Positions 63,260 through 64,000 of a stretch of 64,000 nucleotides of DNA are shown here, in pieces. Position numbers and translations under genes: made by a program. Numbering within the stretch: position 1 is the first letter of the stretch; each line of letters opens with the position of its first letter. The DNA is taken from positions 23,324 to 87,323 of the forward strand of contig JACQAZ010000001.1 in NCBI GenBank assembly GCA_016194705.1, read 5' to 3'. Source of the stretch: Elusimicrobiota bacterium (GTDB lineage: Bacteria > Elusimicrobiota > Elusimicrobia > UBA1565 > UBA9628). Below the pieces are notes generated by a model that saw nothing but the letters and a program-made list of their open reading frames with translations, was not told where the DNA came from and did no database searches.

Positions 63260-63527
63260 ATTCAAGAGCGACGACGAAGCCGCCAGGTTCTGGGCCGCTC
63301 ACGACTCGACCGACTACGTCGATTGGTCCAAAGCCAAGCGGGCGGTCTTCCCGAACCTGAAGCCGACGTCCAAGCTTATCTCTATACGTTTCCCCGTCGC
63401 GGTGCTCGATCGGGTCAAAGCGTTGGCCAATCAGCGCGACATCCCGTACCAGGCGCTCATCAAGATGTTCGTGAATAAGGAAGTCGGCATGCTCCTGCGC
63501 GACAAGCGGCGCCCTTACTCGAAATAG
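63234..63527 (+). CDS. BrnA/CopG-type antitoxin
   Basis: 97 residues. The N-terminal KFKSDDEAARFWAAHDSTDYVDWSKAKRAVFPNLKPTSK is typical of COG5304-type antitoxins that wrap a RelE-like toxin. The C-terminal ISIRFPVAVLDRVKALANQRDIPYQALIKMFV is a ribbon-helix-helix DNA-binding unit. It should neutralise BrnT and repress the shared promoter. Confidence 0.82.
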   Translation: MKKLKKLPKFKSDDEAARFWAAHDSTDYVDWSKAKRAVFPNLKPTSKLISIRFPVAVLDRVKALANQRDIPYQALIKMFVNKEVGMLLRDKRRPYSK

Positions 63528-63544
63528 GCCCTCAAGATCACGCC

Positions 63545-63931
63545 ATGACTAACCTGAAAGGATCTTGTCTCTGTGGGGCCGTGACTTTCGAGGTGGCGGG
63601 CGCTCTCAAGGCGACCGACGCCTGCCACTGCTGGCATTGCCGCAAGCAATCCGGCCACTTCTTCGTGTCGACCGATCTCCCGCGCTCCGCCGTGACTATA
63701 AAAGGAGGGGAAAATCTAACCTGGTATCAGTCGACGGAAAAAGTACGCCGCGGTTTCTGCTCCACCTGCGGGTCCGCCTTGTTTTGGGACCCGGTCAAAC
63801 TCGACTGGATCGGCGTCGCCATGGGCGCCTTCGACTCCCCGACCGGCATCAAGCTCCGGATTCACATCCACGTCTCAGGCAAGGGCGATTACTACGACAT
63901 CGCCGACGGTCTGCCGCAGAATCAGGATTGA
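63545..63931 (+). CDS. GFA/CENP-V-type zinc protein
   Basis: 128 residues of the glutathione-dependent formaldehyde-activating (Gfa) family. Zinc ligands occur in CLCGAVTF, ACHCWHCRKQSG and GFCSTCGSALFW, and IHVSGKGDYYDI closes the domain. Family members bind glutathione adducts; catalytic activity is often unproven, so a physiological reaction is not assigned. Confidence 0.88.
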   Translation: MTNLKGSCLCGAVTFEVAGALKATDACHCWHCRKQSGHFFVSTDLPRSAVTIKGGENLTWYQSTEKVRRGFCSTCGSALFWDPVKLDWIGVAMGAFDSPTGIKLRIHIHVSGKGDYYDIADGLPQNQD

Positions 63932-63935
63932 GGGC

Positions 63936-64000
63936 ATGGCCGAAACGGAGCGGCGCGCCTTCGAGGAAGACCACGGCGGTCGGCGGCTCCGGCGCGGCGA
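63936..64000 (+). CDS. Truncated ORF at window edge
   Basis: An ATG at 63936 opens a frame (MAETERRAFEEDHGGRRLRRG) that runs off the window. It is too short to identify. Confidence 0.3.
   Translation, partial: MAETERRAFEEDHGGRRLRRG

Noticed and set aside
62948-63527. Toxin-antitoxin pair as a third integron cassette
   Set aside because: No attC-like site follows it within the window, so cassette membership cannot be shown.

Overview
The window is high-GC (except its last ~3 kb), gene-dense bacterial DNA from a Gram-negative-type cell: it encodes an OmpA-domain protein, an Omp85-type barrel, a TolC-like giant protein, several lipoproteins and many secreted proteins. Abundant TPR proteins, a GYF_2-type protein, a TatT-linked TRAP transporter and a multi-kilobase exported protein would fit Elusimicrobiota or a related uncultured lineage. 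That assignment is inference from gene style; no rRNA or other decisive marker is present.

Layout. 0-9.9 kb: DinG-type helicase, membrane-fused spermidine-synthase-like protein, OmpA lipoprotein-like protein, a GlpT-like transporter coupled to a glycerophosphodiesterase, a GT-C glycosyltransferase, an RF-1-domain ribosome-rescue-type protein and EngB. 9.9-22 kb: an accessory belt of exported proteins (papain-type protease, SGNH hydrolase, beta-propeller, S9 peptidase, several orphans) and a methyltransferase. 22.1-33.8 kb: a MITE-like element and one 3840-residue exported protein with several TolC-like modules. 34-44.6 kb: O-methyltransferase/ClpS-like operon, caspase-like lipoprotein, pilin-like membrane protein, aldo/keto reductase, BON lipoprotein, two surface-glycan genes and a 1001-residue TPR protein. 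44.85-46.26 kb: an intact ISNCY-type insertion sequence. 46.3-58.9 kb: a frameshifted zinc-finger membrane gene, metF plus an Omp85-like gene, then a long co-directional run: 2-hydroxyglutarate-oxidase-like gene, tatT-dctP-dctQ-dctM TRAP transporter, LOG protein, TPR and coiled-coil proteins. 58.9-61.1 kb: groES-groEL under a CIRCE operator with a clear terminator. 61.4-62.9 kb: two low-GC gene cassettes, each ended by an attC-like site, with no integrase in view. 62.9-64 kb: BrnT/CopG-type toxin-antitoxin pair, a GFA-family zinc protein and a truncated ORF.

Three signals run across gene boundaries. First, at least fifteen genes have a -10-like hexamer ending 5-8 nt before the start codon, which predicts leaderless mRNAs; the chaperonin operon, the IS transposase and a few others instead carry Shine-Dalgarno sequences. 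Second, two copies of a 30-bp-stem intergenic hairpin differ by a compensatory base-pair change. Third, the two attC-like sites show the complementarity between cassette start and attC R'' box expected of true integron cassettes. No tRNA, rRNA or CRISPR array was seen.
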